In this document: piece after piece, positions 8,630-17,346 of the stretch | Layout: the number at the start of each line of letters is the position of its first letter | Position numbering within the stretch: the first letter of the stretch is position 1 | DNA from: Rhizobium herbae | GTDB taxonomy: Bacteria; Pseudomonadota; Alphaproteobacteria; Rhizobiales; Rhizobiaceae | Direction of reading: 5' to 3' | Assembly: GCF_019511375.1 (NCBI RefSeq) | Contig: NZ_JAEUAO010000005.1 | Location: 186,001-250,000, forward strand | DNA length: 64,000 nucleotides | Notes under the pieces: generated by a model | Told to the model about the DNA's origin: nothing | The model's input: only the letters and a program-made list of their open reading frames with translations | Databases searched by the model: none | Position numbers and translations under genes: made by a program

Positions 8630-9768
8630 CAGGCGACCCGCCGGCCTTCGCGCCAGACGGACCGGACGACCGGGATGCCCTCCTGTCGGTGAACTCTCAC
8701 GACGTCGGCGCGCAAGCCGGGGGCGATTCGGCCGCGATCATTGAGACCGACAGTGCGGGCTGGCGTCGCCGTCACCATGGCAAGCGCCTGCGGCAGGCTG
8801 ACGCTTTCGACCTCGTCCGACAGCACGAAGGGCGCATGGATCAGGCTGAACGGCACGTAGTCGGAGGACAGCACGTCAAGAACACCGCGTTCGGCAAGGT
8901 CACGCGCCGCGATATTGCCGGAGTGCGACTTGCCCCGCACGATATTCGGCGCACCCATCAAGACGCTCAGGCCAGCCGCATGCGAGGCTTCCGCCGCTTC
9001 GAAGCTCGTCGGAAACTCGGCTAGGCGAATGCCGAAACCAACCGATTCCTCGACATGAGCGATGGTCGCGTCGTCGTGGCTGGCAATCGTGATGCCACGC
9101 TCGGCGCAGGCCCTAGCGATCTCGGTGCGATGCGGTCCGGCGTATTTGGCCGAAAGCGCCTGCTGGCGGGCACAGAACGCCGCGAAGGCCTCGTCCGTCA
9201 TGCCGCGCTTGTTCTTGTAGTAGAGCGTGTACTGATCCATCGTCTGGAACTGGCGCTGGCCCGGCGCATGATCCATCAGCGAGACGAGGCCGACCTGCGG
9301 GTCGTTCTCGAATTCCTGGAAATGCGCAAGCACGTTATCGGTCGAGACCTCGCAGCGCAGGTGGATGCGATGGTCTGCGCGCAGGCGATTTTCCCTGGCG
9401 GCCTGCGCCAGCGCGTCCGCCATCTCGCGCATCTCGCCCTGCTCGAAGCCGCCGTCCTCGTCGGAGCCCATGCGCAGACAGTCGAACACCGTGGTGATGC
9501 CCGAGGTGACAACCTGCGCGTCATGCGCCTGGATCGCCGCCATCTTCAGCCAGCGAACGCCGGGGCGCGGCGAGTAATGCGCTTCCAGATGATCGGTGTG
9601 CAGCTCGACCAGGCCGGGAATCAGGTAATCGCCTTCGAAGTCCTCACCAGTGCGGGCGGCGCCTTCCGAGACATCGGCGATTTTGCCCCCGCGGATCAGC
9701 ACCGAGCCGGTGAGGATCTGGTCCTCAAGCACGATGCGGGCATTGGAAAGAACGGTTTCAGCAGTCAT
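8629..9768 (-). CDS. phnM: Alpha-D-ribose 1-methylphosphonate 5-triphosphate diphosphatase PhnM
   Basis: This 379-residue amidohydrolase-superfamily protein has the metal-binding motif VELHTDHLEAH (H57, D59, H60). PhnM removes pyrophosphate from the 5-triphosphate intermediate to give the ribose 1-alkylphosphonate 5-phosphate on which PhnJ acts. I chose the ATG at 9768, which begins MTAETVLSNARIV as in the family. The longer frame would run into the upstream gene. The gene lies one base after the DUF1045 gene and overlaps phnN. Confidence 0.93.
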   Translation of the reverse strand: MTAETVLSNARIVLEDQILTGSVLIRGGKIADVSEGAARTGEDFEGDYLIPGLVELHTDHLEAHYSPRPGVRWLKMAAIQAHDAQVVTSGITTVFDCLRMGSDEDGGFEQGEMREMADALAQAARENRLRADHRIHLRCEVSTDNVLAHFQEFENDPQVGLVSLMDHAPGQRQFQTMDQYTLYYKNKRGMTDEAFAAFCARQQALSAKYAGPHRTEIARACAERGITIASHDDATIAHVEESVGFGIRLAEFPTSFEAAEASHAAGLSVLMGAPNIVRGKSHSGNIAARDLAERGVLDVLSSDYVPFSLIHAPFVLSDEVESVSLPQALAMVTATPARTVGLNDRGRIAPGLRADVVRVHRQEGIPVVRSVWREGRRVA

Positions 9769-9769
9769 G

Positions 9770-10477
9770 TCATGCCATCTTTCGTTGGGATGTGCCGCCA
9801 AGCGGCAAGAGCGTGTGGACGGTGAAAGGCGCGCCGCGCGCGTGTTCGGTAAACAGTGCCAGCGACGTGACAGAGAGCGGCTTGCCGATAAAGGGCGCGA
9901 AAATCTGCTCCAGCAGCGCCTTCATTGCAGCCTGCCGCTCCACCGGCACCGGGCCGGTCAACGTCATGTGGAACTGGAAGCTCTCGAACACATAAGGGTA
10001 GCCCCAGGAGAGCAGATTGCTCCGGTGCGCATCGCTCAGCGAATCCGGCTTGCGCCGCGAGAAATCCTCAGCCGAGAGAGGCGCCCGGAAAGGTTCGAAG
10101 CGCCGCACCGTCTCGTCGGCAAGCGCCTGCAGTTCCGCACAGTCCGCCGCCGGCACCAGCGCAAAAAACGGTCCGAGCTGCCCCAGCGTCATTTCCGGTA
10201 TCTCGAAAGGCGGGCATTCGGCGGCAAAACCATCGAAGGCGGCAAGCAGCTGTGCTTCGGTTTTTGCCGCGGCAAGGCGAAACGGCGCCTTCAGCGTGCC
10301 GTGAAATCCGTAGCGGCGCGGATCGGCGGTCAGGGCCGTCAGTTCGGCTGCATCGAAATCCCCGGCAGCCTGGAGAGCCCTGGTTTCGCCGGTGAACGGA
10401 TTGCTGCCCAGCCAGTTCGCCGCTGCGATCGTCAGCGGGTGGTCTTCGTCCGGCGTCAAATAGAATGCGTAGCGCAC
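9770..10477 (-). CDS. DUF1045 2H phosphoesterase-like phosphonate metabolism protein
   Basis: This protein of about 235 residues belongs to the DUF1045 family found in phn operons. It has the two H-x-T/S-x motifs of the 2H phosphoesterase (LigT-like) superfamily: HGTLKAPF (H59) and HMTLTGPV (H170), counted from the chosen start. I picked the GTG at 10477 because the family starts with RYAFYLTP immediately after it and an AGGAA lies about 11 bases upstream. Earlier ATG codons would add a basic, unconserved 28-residue leader. 2H enzymes open cyclic phosphodiesters. Since the C-P lyase product is a 1,2-cyclic phosphate and phnP is absent from this window, the protein may do the PhnP step. That role is inferred. 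Confidence 0.82.
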   Translation of the reverse strand: MRYAFYLTPDEDHPLTIAAANWLGSNPFTGETRALQAAGDFDAAELTALTADPRRYGFHGTLKAPFRLAAAKTEAQLLAAFDGFAAECPPFEIPEMTLGQLGPFFALVPAADCAELQALADETVRRFEPFRAPLSAEDFSRRKPDSLSDAHRSNLLSWGYPYVFESFQFHMTLTGPVPVERQAAMKALLEQIFAPFIGKPLSVTSLALFTEHARGAPFTVHTLLPLGGTSQRKMA

Positions 10478-10595
10478 GGTCCATTTCCTATCGAGGGCGT
10501 CACGGGAACGTCGATCGGACGGGGCCGATGAGACGCCGTCGCTAACCGCTTTTCGTGACATTATCGTGATGGCCGGCGATGAACCGGCACGTTTT

Positions 10596-12101
10596 TCAAT
10601 GTATTTTCTGGCCTATCAGTCGCGAGCGCAGAAGATTGGAGATGCTGTCGAAAATGAAAATGACGATGAGAATCAGGATAACCATGTAACAGACGTTTTC
10701 CCAGTCGGAATTCGTTCGCATCGCTTCCCAGAGTTTAAGGCCGATACCGCCGGCACCGACCGCGCCGATGATCGTCGCGGACCGCGTATTGGATTCCCAG
10801 AAATAGAGCGCCTGACTGGCAAAGACCGGCAGAACCTGCGGCAGCACGCCATACCGCTGCACGGCAAGCGGCGCGGCACCGACCGACTTCACACCCTCGC
10901 GCTGCTTGTCGTCGATATTCTCCAGTGCTTCCGAATAGAGCTTTCCGAGCGTGCCGGTATCGGTGAAGAAGATCGCCGACATGCCGGCCAGCGGCCCGGG
11001 GCCGAAGGCACGGGTGAAGAACAGCGCCCAGATCAGCATGTCGACGGAGCGCAGGAAGTCGAAGAAGCGCTTGGTGACCTGGTTGAGTACACCGTTGCGC
11101 GTGATGTTGCGCGCCGCCAGGAAGCACAGCGGAAAGGCGACGATCGAGGCAAACAAGGTGCCGACGAAGGCCATGACAATGGTCTGCAACAGCTTGGTCC
11201 AGACGTCGAGATGCTGCCATTCGGCATTGTAGAGAATGTTGTTCCAGGCGAGCGACAGGTTCGACCGCGCCGGATCGAGACGCTCTCCAGCGAAGATCAG
11301 GCCTGCCACTTCGCCGAAGGATTTGTTGAAGAACGGCGAGCTGGTGTCGAAGATGAAATTGGCCCAGCCGGGGAAGCGGTTGTGGATGCTGACCTTTTCC
11401 ACATCGACATCTGCCCAGCCGGTCATGCCGAAGGCGAGCGTGATCTTTTCGCCCGGCCGCTTCTGTGTCGCCCAATCCGGCAGGTCGCCTTTTGGCTGCA
11501 CGCCACGGCCGGGATCAAGATCGATCAGCAGCGTCTCGCCGTTATGCGTGGCGGTCACAGTGCGATCGACGACATCGACGCTGGTCGCGCTGTTGAAACT
11601 GATCGTTGCCCGGCTGACGACCTCTTCGCTGCTTCTTTCGGGTTTGACTTCGGCTTCCGCGCTGCGGCCGACTGCCGCTTTCGGCGCCATGAAGCTGAAG
11701 GTGGAGCTCTTTGGGAGAGCCTGCTGCGTCGCGGCCGGCGCATCGATGGTACGCTCTATCGTCTTCGTCTCGATCTTCACCCATTCCGGCCTGGCATCGG
11801 GACCGAGCGGCGAGAAGCGCGGATAGACGACCTGCATCGCCCCGTCGGCGGCGATCTTGATATCCGGGCGAACTTCGTACGAGACCCAGTCGGCCAGGTA
11901 CGTGCCGGCGATGCCCCAATTGGCGTTCGTCAGGACCTGGCCGATCGAAAAGAACCACCAGCTATAGATCATGTAGAGCGCGATGCCGGCAAAGATCAGG
12001 GCCGAGCGGATGCGCTTGCGCGACGAACCATGGATCAGATGCGGATGCCGGGCGGCGATCGCTTCCATCTCGGCGGCGTTCATCATGGTGTTGACGGTCA
12101 T
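10596..12101 (-). CDS. phnE: Phosphonate ABC transporter permease PhnE2, long form
   Basis: This 501-residue permease is far longer than the usual PhnE of about 270. One transmembrane helix lies at about residues 33-55. A hydrophilic stretch of roughly 240 residues follows (about 60-300, rich in charged residues, presumably periplasmic). The normal permease core occupies about 305-498, with the EAA-type loop around GAAPLAVQRYGVLPQVLP. It forms a heterodimer with PhnE1, encoded 9 bases upstream, in the inner-membrane PhnCDE importer. The first permease in this cluster (320 residues) shows a shorter insert at the same place. Confidence 0.9.
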   Translation of the reverse strand: MTVNTMMNAAEMEAIAARHPHLIHGSSRKRIRSALIFAGIALYMIYSWWFFSIGQVLTNANWGIAGTYLADWVSYEVRPDIKIAADGAMQVVYPRFSPLGPDARPEWVKIETKTIERTIDAPAATQQALPKSSTFSFMAPKAAVGRSAEAEVKPERSSEEVVSRATISFNSATSVDVVDRTVTATHNGETLLIDLDPGRGVQPKGDLPDWATQKRPGEKITLAFGMTGWADVDVEKVSIHNRFPGWANFIFDTSSPFFNKSFGEVAGLIFAGERLDPARSNLSLAWNNILYNAEWQHLDVWTKLLQTIVMAFVGTLFASIVAFPLCFLAARNITRNGVLNQVTKRFFDFLRSVDMLIWALFFTRAFGPGPLAGMSAIFFTDTGTLGKLYSEALENIDDKQREGVKSVGAAPLAVQRYGVLPQVLPVFASQALYFWESNTRSATIIGAVGAGGIGLKLWEAMRTNSDWENVCYMVILILIVIFIFDSISNLLRSRLIGQKIH

Positions 12102-12110
12102 GGTCCGCTC

Positions 12111-13073
12111 CTATTGCGCAAGCTGGAAGGCCTGGTCGCCGACGAGGCGGCGGCGCAGCCATGCGGAAAACTGATCGACGGCGATGATCGTCGAGAACAA
12201 CAGGATGATGATGGCGAGCGTCTTTGCCTCATGCGCCTGGCCGATCGACAGCCGCAGCGGCTCGCCGATACCGCCGCCGCCGACGGCGCCGATGATGGTC
12301 GAGGCGCGCACGTTGATCTCGAGCCTGAGCAGCGCGTAGCTCATGAAATTGGGCAGGACCTGCGGCACCATGCCGAACCAGACCCGTTCGATCCAGTTGC
12401 CGCCGGTGGCCCTGAGCCCCTCTTCCGGCCGCATGTCGGCATTTTCGACAACTTCGAAGAACAGCTTACCCAGCGCGCCGACCGTATGGATCGATACGGC
12501 GATCATCGCCGGGATCGGCCCGAGGGACAGGATGGCGAGGAAGAAGCCGGCGATGACCACTTCCGGAAAAGCCCGCAATATCTCCATGAGGCGGCGGACG
12601 AGGCCCCGCACCCAAGGGTTCGGCATCAGGTTGCGGGCCGCAAGGAAGCAGAGGATGAAGCCGAAGAACATGCCGAAAATGGTGGAGAAGATCGCGATAT
12701 TCAGCGTTTCCAGCATCCTGTAGACATATTCCGGCACGTAGATCGTGTCCGTCAGATACATCCGGCCTTCAGGATAGTTGTACTTGAGGCTGCCGTCGTC
12801 ATAGGGCGAGGCTAGATCGAACATGGCGCGGCCGATTTCGGCGCCGTCGCGCGGCACGAGATCGCCGACGAAATCGAAGAAATAGGGCAGCCGGTCGAAG
12901 AACTTGCCGGCATTGGTCTCGTTGGCAAACCAGAGAGACCCGGAGAGAGCCATGGCAAGCAGTGCAAGACCTATGAAAGTGTAGGTCCGGCGACGCAGAT
13001 TGAGCTCCTGCCAGTGGCGTTCGACCACAGCGCCGTTATCGCTCAAGGTCGGGAAAGGCGCTGACGTGGCCAT
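12111..13073 (-). CDS. phnE: Phosphonate ABC transporter permease PhnE1
   Basis: This 320-residue inner-membrane permease has a first helix at about residues 33-50, a periplasmic segment of about 70 residues, and then five or so helices. The EAA loop is around EGLRATGGNWIERVWFGMVPQVLP, and the ...ASTIIGAVGGGGIG... helix typical of PhnE is present. It partners PhnE2 in the phosphonate importer. A strong hairpin precedes it in the phnD-phnE1 gap. Confidence 0.93.
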   Translation of the reverse strand: MATSAPFPTLSDNGAVVERHWQELNLRRRTYTFIGLALLAMALSGSLWFANETNAGKFFDRLPYFFDFVGDLVPRDGAEIGRAMFDLASPYDDGSLKYNYPEGRMYLTDTIYVPEYVYRMLETLNIAIFSTIFGMFFGFILCFLAARNLMPNPWVRGLVRRLMEILRAFPEVVIAGFFLAILSLGPIPAMIAVSIHTVGALGKLFFEVVENADMRPEEGLRATGGNWIERVWFGMVPQVLPNFMSYALLRLEINVRASTIIGAVGGGGIGEPLRLSIGQAHEAKTLAIIILLFSTIIAVDQFSAWLRRRLVGDQAFQLAQ

Positions 13074-13139
13074 GGAATCTCCGGCAAAACGAGGCGGCTT
13101 CAGCGGACATCATGCCCCTGAAGCCTGTCCAGACGCGGA

Positions 13140-13166
13140 ACGCTGGCCGGCAGGACCGGCCAGCGT
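13140..13166 (-). terminator. Intercistronic stem-loop between phnD and phnE1
   Basis: There is a perfect 11-bp stem (ACGCTGGCCGG / CCGGCCAGCGT) with a 5-base loop, 17 bases after the phnD stop, and no U-tract. Such hairpins after binding-protein genes usually protect the upstream mRNA and lower expression of the permease genes. Confidence 0.7.
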
Positions 13167-13183
13167 CTTGAATTCAGGCGATA

Positions 13184-14089
13184 TCAGCCGCCGATGGTCG
13201 ACTTGCGGGCGTCGATGATCGGCTTGTAGAAATCGGAGTTGACTTCGACGAAGCCCTTGTACTCGCCGCCTTCGACAGCCGCGAAGCAGGCCGCATCGGT
13301 CTTCGGCAGGTCGAGCATGAACTGCTTGAACTTGGCCTTGATGTCGGCGCTGAGCGACGAACGGACAACGGTCGGGCCGTTCGGGATCAGCGGCGAGCGC
13401 CACAGTTCGACCAGGTCGTTCATGTCGAGGATGCCCTTGTCGACCATCTTGCGCAGGTTGCCGGAGGTGTAGCCTTCCTTGAAGTCGCCGATGCCCGAAC
13501 CGAAGGTCGTGCCGGCATCGAAGGTGCCCTTCAGCACTTCCAGCACCAGGTTTTCATGGCCGCCGCCGAAGCCGGTCTCGGCGAAGAATTCCTTGACCGG
13601 CATGCCGATCGTTTCCGGGAGGGTGACGTTCGGGATCAGGTAGCCGGAGGTGGAGTCCGGATCGGCAAAGCCGAGCTTCTTGCCCTTGAGGTCCTCGATC
13701 TTGGTGAAGCCCTTGTCCTTGCGAGCGACCATGATCGAGTAATAGCCGGTCGAACCGTCGGTCTGTTCGGTCGTCAGGATCGGCTCGACGGCGTCAGCCT
13801 TGGCGAGGTAGATCTTGGCGTAGCCGGAAGCACCGAGTTCGGCAAAATCGAGCGTGCCGCCGAGCAGACCCTGGATGACGCCGTCGTAGTCCGCCGCCGG
13901 GAAGAACGACACCTTCTCGACGTTGAGCGCGGTTTTCAGGTGATCGCCGAGGCACTGGAAGTTGCGCAGGCGGTCGGCTTCGTTTTCGCCGCCAATGATA
14001 CCGACGCGGAATTCCTTGAGGTCTTCAGCCTGAACGTGGCCGATCAGGGCAAAGAGCGCAACGGCGCTCAGAAGGGCTTTCTTCAACAT
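13184..14089 (-). CDS. phnD: Phosphonate ABC transporter substrate-binding protein PhnD
   Basis: This 301-residue periplasmic binding protein has a Sec signal peptide of about 21 residues (MLKKALLSAVALFALIGHVQA, cut before ED). PhnD-family features follow: FRVGIIGGENEADRL, then VSFFPAADYDGVIQGLLGG, and SIMVARKDKGF with the DPDSTSGYLIP phosphonate-binding loop. It delivers alkylphosphonates to PhnE1E2/PhnC. The phnC gene lies 89 bases upstream, so the transport unit order is phnC-D-E1-E2. Confidence 0.95.
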   Translation of the reverse strand: MLKKALLSAVALFALIGHVQAEDLKEFRVGIIGGENEADRLRNFQCLGDHLKTALNVEKVSFFPAADYDGVIQGLLGGTLDFAELGASGYAKIYLAKADAVEPILTTEQTDGSTGYYSIMVARKDKGFTKIEDLKGKKLGFADPDSTSGYLIPNVTLPETIGMPVKEFFAETGFGGGHENLVLEVLKGTFDAGTTFGSGIGDFKEGYTSGNLRKMVDKGILDMNDLVELWRSPLIPNGPTVVRSSLSADIKAKFKQFMLDLPKTDAACFAAVEGGEYKGFVEVNSDFYKPIIDARKSTIGG

Positions 14090-14178
14090 AGAGTCTTCTC
14101 CTGTTATCCCGGCGGCGCCGGTTCACATTCGGTTGCGAGGATGCGCCCGTGACGTGGGCTTTCGATCCTGGCGGGCGC

Positions 14179-15015
14179 TTACAGCCCGGCCAGTGCCAGC
14201 GGCTTGACGCCGGCGGATTTCTGATTGTCCTGCGCGGCAGGAATGCTGATGCTGGTCGAGGTCATCGATTCCTCGATTTGCGCACCGCCTCCGTAGATTT
14301 CAGCGACGGCCGCCGCCGTCAGGTCCCTGGGCTGACCATCGAAAACCACGCGGCCATGTGCCATGCCGATGATCCGCTCGCAGTAATTGCGCGCCGTATC
14401 CAGCGTGTGCAGATTGGTGACGACGGTGATGCCGTCGCGCTCGTTGATGTCGCGCAGCGCATCCATGACGATCTTTGCATTGAGCGGATCGAGCGAGGCG
14501 ATCGGCTCGTCGGCGAGCAGCATCTTCGGCTGCTGCATGAGGGCGCGGGCGATGGCGACGCGCTGCTGCTGGCCGCCGGAAAGCGTGCCTGCCGGCTGCA
14601 GCGCCGTCTGCTCGATGCCGAGCCGCTCCAGCGCGCCGATCGCCATGATGCGTTCCTCGCGGGTGAACATGTTGAGAATGCTGAGCACCGTCGAACGGTG
14701 ATTGAGGCGGCCAAGCAGCACGTTGGTCAGTACATCGAGACGCGGCACCAGATTGAACTGCTGGAAGATCATCGCGCAATCGCGCTGCCACCTGCGCAGC
14801 GCCGCACCGCGCAGCGAGGAGACCTCGAGATCGCCGAAATGGATGGAGCCCGACGATACGTCGTTGAGCCGGTTGATCATCCGCAGCAGCGTCGACTTGC
14901 CCGCGCCGGACCGGCCGATGATGCCGACCATCTGACCCTGCGGAATGTCGAAGGTAACCGAGTTGACGGCGATCTTCTTGCCGAACTGTCGCGTTACGTT
15001 CTTCAGCTGGAACAT
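14179..15015 (-). CDS. phnC: Phosphonate ABC transporter ATP-binding protein PhnC
   Basis: This 278-residue ATPase has Walker [10 protein letters not shown] (34-42), a Q-loop in [12 protein letters not shown], signature LSGGQQQR, Walker B LLADEP and an H-loop in TNLHTLD. The ATG at 15015 begins [12 protein letters not shown]. The longer open frame to 15138 overlaps a Pho box and is not needed. The C-terminal 30 residues (after [10 protein letters not shown]) are a low-complexity extension beyond the usual end of PhnC. This is the first gene of the phnCDE1E2-DUF1045-MN unit. Confidence 0.94.
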   Translation of the reverse strand: MFQLKNVTRQFGKKIAVNSVTFDIPQGQMVGIIGRSGAGKSTLLRMINRLNDVSSGSIHFGDLEVSSLRGAALRRWQRDCAMIFQQFNLVPRLDVLTNVLLGRLNHRSTVLSILNMFTREERIMAIGALERLGIEQTALQPAGTLSGGQQQRVAIARALMQQPKMLLADEPIASLDPLNAKIVMDALRDINERDGITVVTNLHTLDTARNYCERIIGMAHGRVVFDGQPRDLTAAAVAEIYGGGAQIEESMTSTSISIPAAQDNQKSAGVKPLALAGL

Positions 15016-15089
15016 GGGCACTCGTCCTCTTTGGCAGTGGGACCGATCATCGGTCGACCTTTGCATTAGCGGCGCATGATGAAGGGGGA

Positions 15090-15118
15090 ATGTCAGTTCG
15101 ATGTCTGTTTTGTTACAG
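15090..15118 (-). promoter_or_regulatory. Pho box (PhoB site) upstream of phnC
   Basis: Reading the minus strand, three 7-mers occur at 11-bp spacing: CTGTAAC, CAGACAT and CTGACAT, separated by AAAA and CGAA. They match the PhoB half-site CTGTCAT at 5-6 of 7 positions with exact phasing. The block ends 75 bases before the phnC start, a normal distance for an activated promoter. It implies phosphate-starvation induction of phnC onward. Identification is by consensus only. Confidence 0.75.
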
Positions 15119-15158
15119 TCCACAAACCCCGGCGGCACAGGGTTGGCAGGGGCTGAAA

Positions 15159-15776
15159 TCAGGCATTGTGACGGATGAGAAATGCGTCGGCATCCAGCAT
15201 CCTGAAATCATTCAGCGCATCGCGGAGCTTCGCATGATCCCAGTCCCACCAAGCGAGCTTTTCGAAGCGCTCGGCGATCTCCCGGCCGAAGCGCTCGCGG
15301 ATCGGCTTTGCCGGAACACCGCCGACGATCGTGTAGGGCGCAACGTCCTTCGCCACGACAGCTCCCGCGCCGATCACCGCGCCATTGCCGACGGTGACGC
15401 CCGGCAACACCGTCGCTCCATGGCCGATCCAGACGTCATGGCCGATGACGACCCGATTTTTCCGCCGCCAGGCGAAGAAATCCTGTTCCACGTCAGCATC
15501 CGGCCAATAGCTGGAGGCGCGATAGGTGAAGTGATGCAGCGTCGCCCGCCATGTCGGATGGTTGGTGGCGTTGATGCGCACGGAGGCCGCCAAATTGGCG
15601 AATTTGCCGATCGTTGCGCACCAGATCGACCCATCCCGTTCAATATAGGAATAATCACCGAATTCGACCTCGTCGATCCGGCAGCGTTCGCCCACCTCGG
15701 TATATCGGCCAAGCGTCGATTCGCTGACGGTCGCCGTCGGATGGATCGTCGGCTGTTCGGCCAGTTTCTTGATCAT
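15159..15776 (-). CDS. Hexapeptide-repeat acetyltransferase-like phosphonate protein
   Basis: This 205-residue left-handed beta-helix protein is of the transferase-hexapeptide family found in phn clusters. Hexad-type repeats run from about residue 10 to 150 (for example [19 protein letters not shown], then [13 protein letters not shown]), with the catalytic-type His in the ATNHPTWR region, as in CatB-like acetyltransferases. It overlaps phnL by 4 bases. Its substrate is unknown. It is often thought to acylate an aminophosphonate, as PhnO does in E. coli, but it is unrelated in sequence to PhnO. Confidence 0.85.
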   Translation of the reverse strand: MIKKLAEQPTIHPTATVSESTLGRYTEVGERCRIDEVEFGDYSYIERDGSIWCATIGKFANLAASVRINATNHPTWRATLHHFTYRASSYWPDADVEQDFFAWRRKNRVVIGHDVWIGHGATVLPGVTVGNGAVIGAGAVVAKDVAPYTIVGGVPAKPIRERFGREIAERFEKLAWWDWDHAKLRDALNDFRMLDADAFLIRHNA

Positions 15777-16480
15777 GCGGCAGCCTTTCTGGGCGAGAAG
15801 GCAGAGACGTCGAGGATGCGGTCTGCAACGGCGTCGCGCACCTCCTCGTCATGGAAGATGCCGAGAAGTGCGACCCCTTCGGCCTTCTTGCCGGCGATCA
15901 TCTCGACCACGACGCGGCGGTTTTGCGCGTCGAGCGACGCCGTCGGCTCGTCGAGCAGAAGGACCGCATGGTCGGTGATGAAACCGCGGGCAATATTGAC
16001 GCGCTGCTGCTCACCACCGGAGAAGGTCGCCGGCGGCAATTGCCAGAGTTCACGCGGCAGGTTGAGCTTTGCCAGCAGATCGGACGCCTTTTCGCTTGCC
16101 TCCGGATGGGAAACGCCGCGCGCCAGGAGCGGCTCGGCAACGACGTCGAGAGCCGACACGCGGGGAACGACGCGCAGGAACTGGCTGACATAGCCGAGCG
16201 TGTCGCGGCGGACCTCAAGCACCGAGCGCGGCGCGGCGCTGGCGAGATCGACCAGACGGCCGCGATGCTCGATCAGGATCTGTCCGGCATCGACGGCGTA
16301 GTTGCCATAGAGCATCTTCAGGATCGAACTCTTGCCGACGCCGGACGGACCGCCGAGCACGACGCATTCACCCTTTTTGACGGAAAAGGAAACGCCGGCG
16401 ACCACCGGCAAGGTGATGCCGTCGCGTAGATGCATGGTGAAGCTCTTGGCGACTTCGGAAACAACAAGCGGTGTCGGCAT
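15773..16480 (-). CDS. phnL: C-P lyase complex ABC-type ATPase PhnL
   Basis: This 235-residue ABC-type ATPase has Walker [11 protein letters not shown] (about 39-48), signature FSGGEQQR, Walker B VLLLDEP and an H-loop in GIFHDEE. PhnL is not part of the importer; it associates with the PhnGHIJK core and PhnM. It lies 63 bases downstream of phnK and overlaps the hexapeptide gene by 4 bases. Confidence 0.94.
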   Translation of the reverse strand: MPTPLVVSEVAKSFTMHLRDGITLPVVAGVSFSVKKGECVVLGGPSGVGKSSILKMLYGNYAVDAGQILIEHRGRLVDLASAAPRSVLEVRRDTLGYVSQFLRVVPRVSALDVVAEPLLARGVSHPEASEKASDLLAKLNLPRELWQLPPATFSGGEQQRVNIARGFITDHAVLLLDEPTASLDAQNRRVVVEMIAGKKAEGVALLGIFHDEEVRDAVADRILDVSAFSPRKAAA

Positions 16481-16543
16481 GTCTGTTCTTCCTGTTGGAG
16501 CATGTTCCGTGCGAACACTGGTTCCGGCTTCACGGGCCCGTGC

Positions 16544-17320
16544 TCAGACCTGCAGAATGGAGGAAACGAGAAGCTGGGTGTAGGGCTCGCGCGGATCGTC
16601 GAGCACGCGGTCGGTCAAGCCCTCTTCGATCACCACACCGTCTTTCATCACCATCATTCGATGCGAGAGAAGGCGGGCGACGGCGAGGTCATGGGTGACG
16701 ATGATCGCCGACAGGCCGAGGTCGTGGACGAGGCCGCGCACCAGGTCCAGCAGGCGCGCCTGCACTGAAACGTCGAGGCCGCCGGTCGGCTCATCCATGA
16801 AGACGAGACGCGGGGAGGTGACGAGATTGCGGGCGATCTGCAGCCGCTGGCGCATGCCGCCGGAAAAAGCGCGCGGCTGATCGTCGATGCGGTCTTCCTC
16901 GATCTCGACACGGCGCAGCCAGTCGGTGGCGGTGGCCCGGATTTGCCCGTAGTGCCGGTCGCCGACTGCCATCAGCCGCTCGCCGACATTGGCGCCGGCC
17001 GAAACCGTCATGCGCAGGCCATCGGCCGGGTTCTGATGAACAAAACCCCAGTCCGTGCGCATCAGGAAACGGCGCTCGGCCTCGCCCATGCGGGCAAGAT
17101 CGCGGTATTGGCCGTCACGCATGTGATATTCGACGACGCCGGAGGTCGGCATAAGCCGCGTGGAAAGGCAGGAGAGCAGCGTCGTCTTGCCGGAACCGGA
17201 TTCGCCGACGATGGCCAGCACTTCGCCCGGCCAGAGCTCGAAGGAGACATTGCGACAGCCGATACGCCCGCCGTAGAATTTCGAGATGTCGCTGACCTTG
17301 AGGAGGGGTGTTGTCGTCAT
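16544..17320 (-). CDS. phnK: C-P lyase complex ABC-type ATPase PhnK
   Basis: This 258-residue ABC ATPase has Walker A GESGSGKTT, the Q-loop in FVHQNPADGLRM, signature FSGGMRQR and Walker B LVFMDEP. The PhnK-typical DGQYRDLARMGEAERR segment is present. PhnK binds the PhnJ face of the C-P lyase core and drives substrate turnover. A clean AAGGAG ribosome site lies about 7 bases before the ATG. It sits immediately beyond a RIME-like repeat that separates this gene from phnJ. Confidence 0.94.
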   Translation of the reverse strand: MTTTPLLKVSDISKFYGGRIGCRNVSFELWPGEVLAIVGESGSGKTTLLSCLSTRLMPTSGVVEYHMRDGQYRDLARMGEAERRFLMRTDWGFVHQNPADGLRMTVSAGANVGERLMAVGDRHYGQIRATATDWLRRVEIEEDRIDDQPRAFSGGMRQRLQIARNLVTSPRLVFMDEPTGGLDVSVQARLLDLVRGLVHDLGLSAIIVTHDLAVARLLSHRMMVMKDGVVIEEGLTDRVLDDPREPYTQLLVSSILQV

Positions 17321-17346
17321 CTCTGCATCTCCTTCGTGCCGTGCAG

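Noticed and set aside
10566..12815. Very long plus-strand open frame (749 codons) opposite phnE1/phnE2
   Set aside because: It is antisense to well-conserved permeases, is rich in Asp/Arg/Gly as expected from mirrored high-GC codons, and has no family features.
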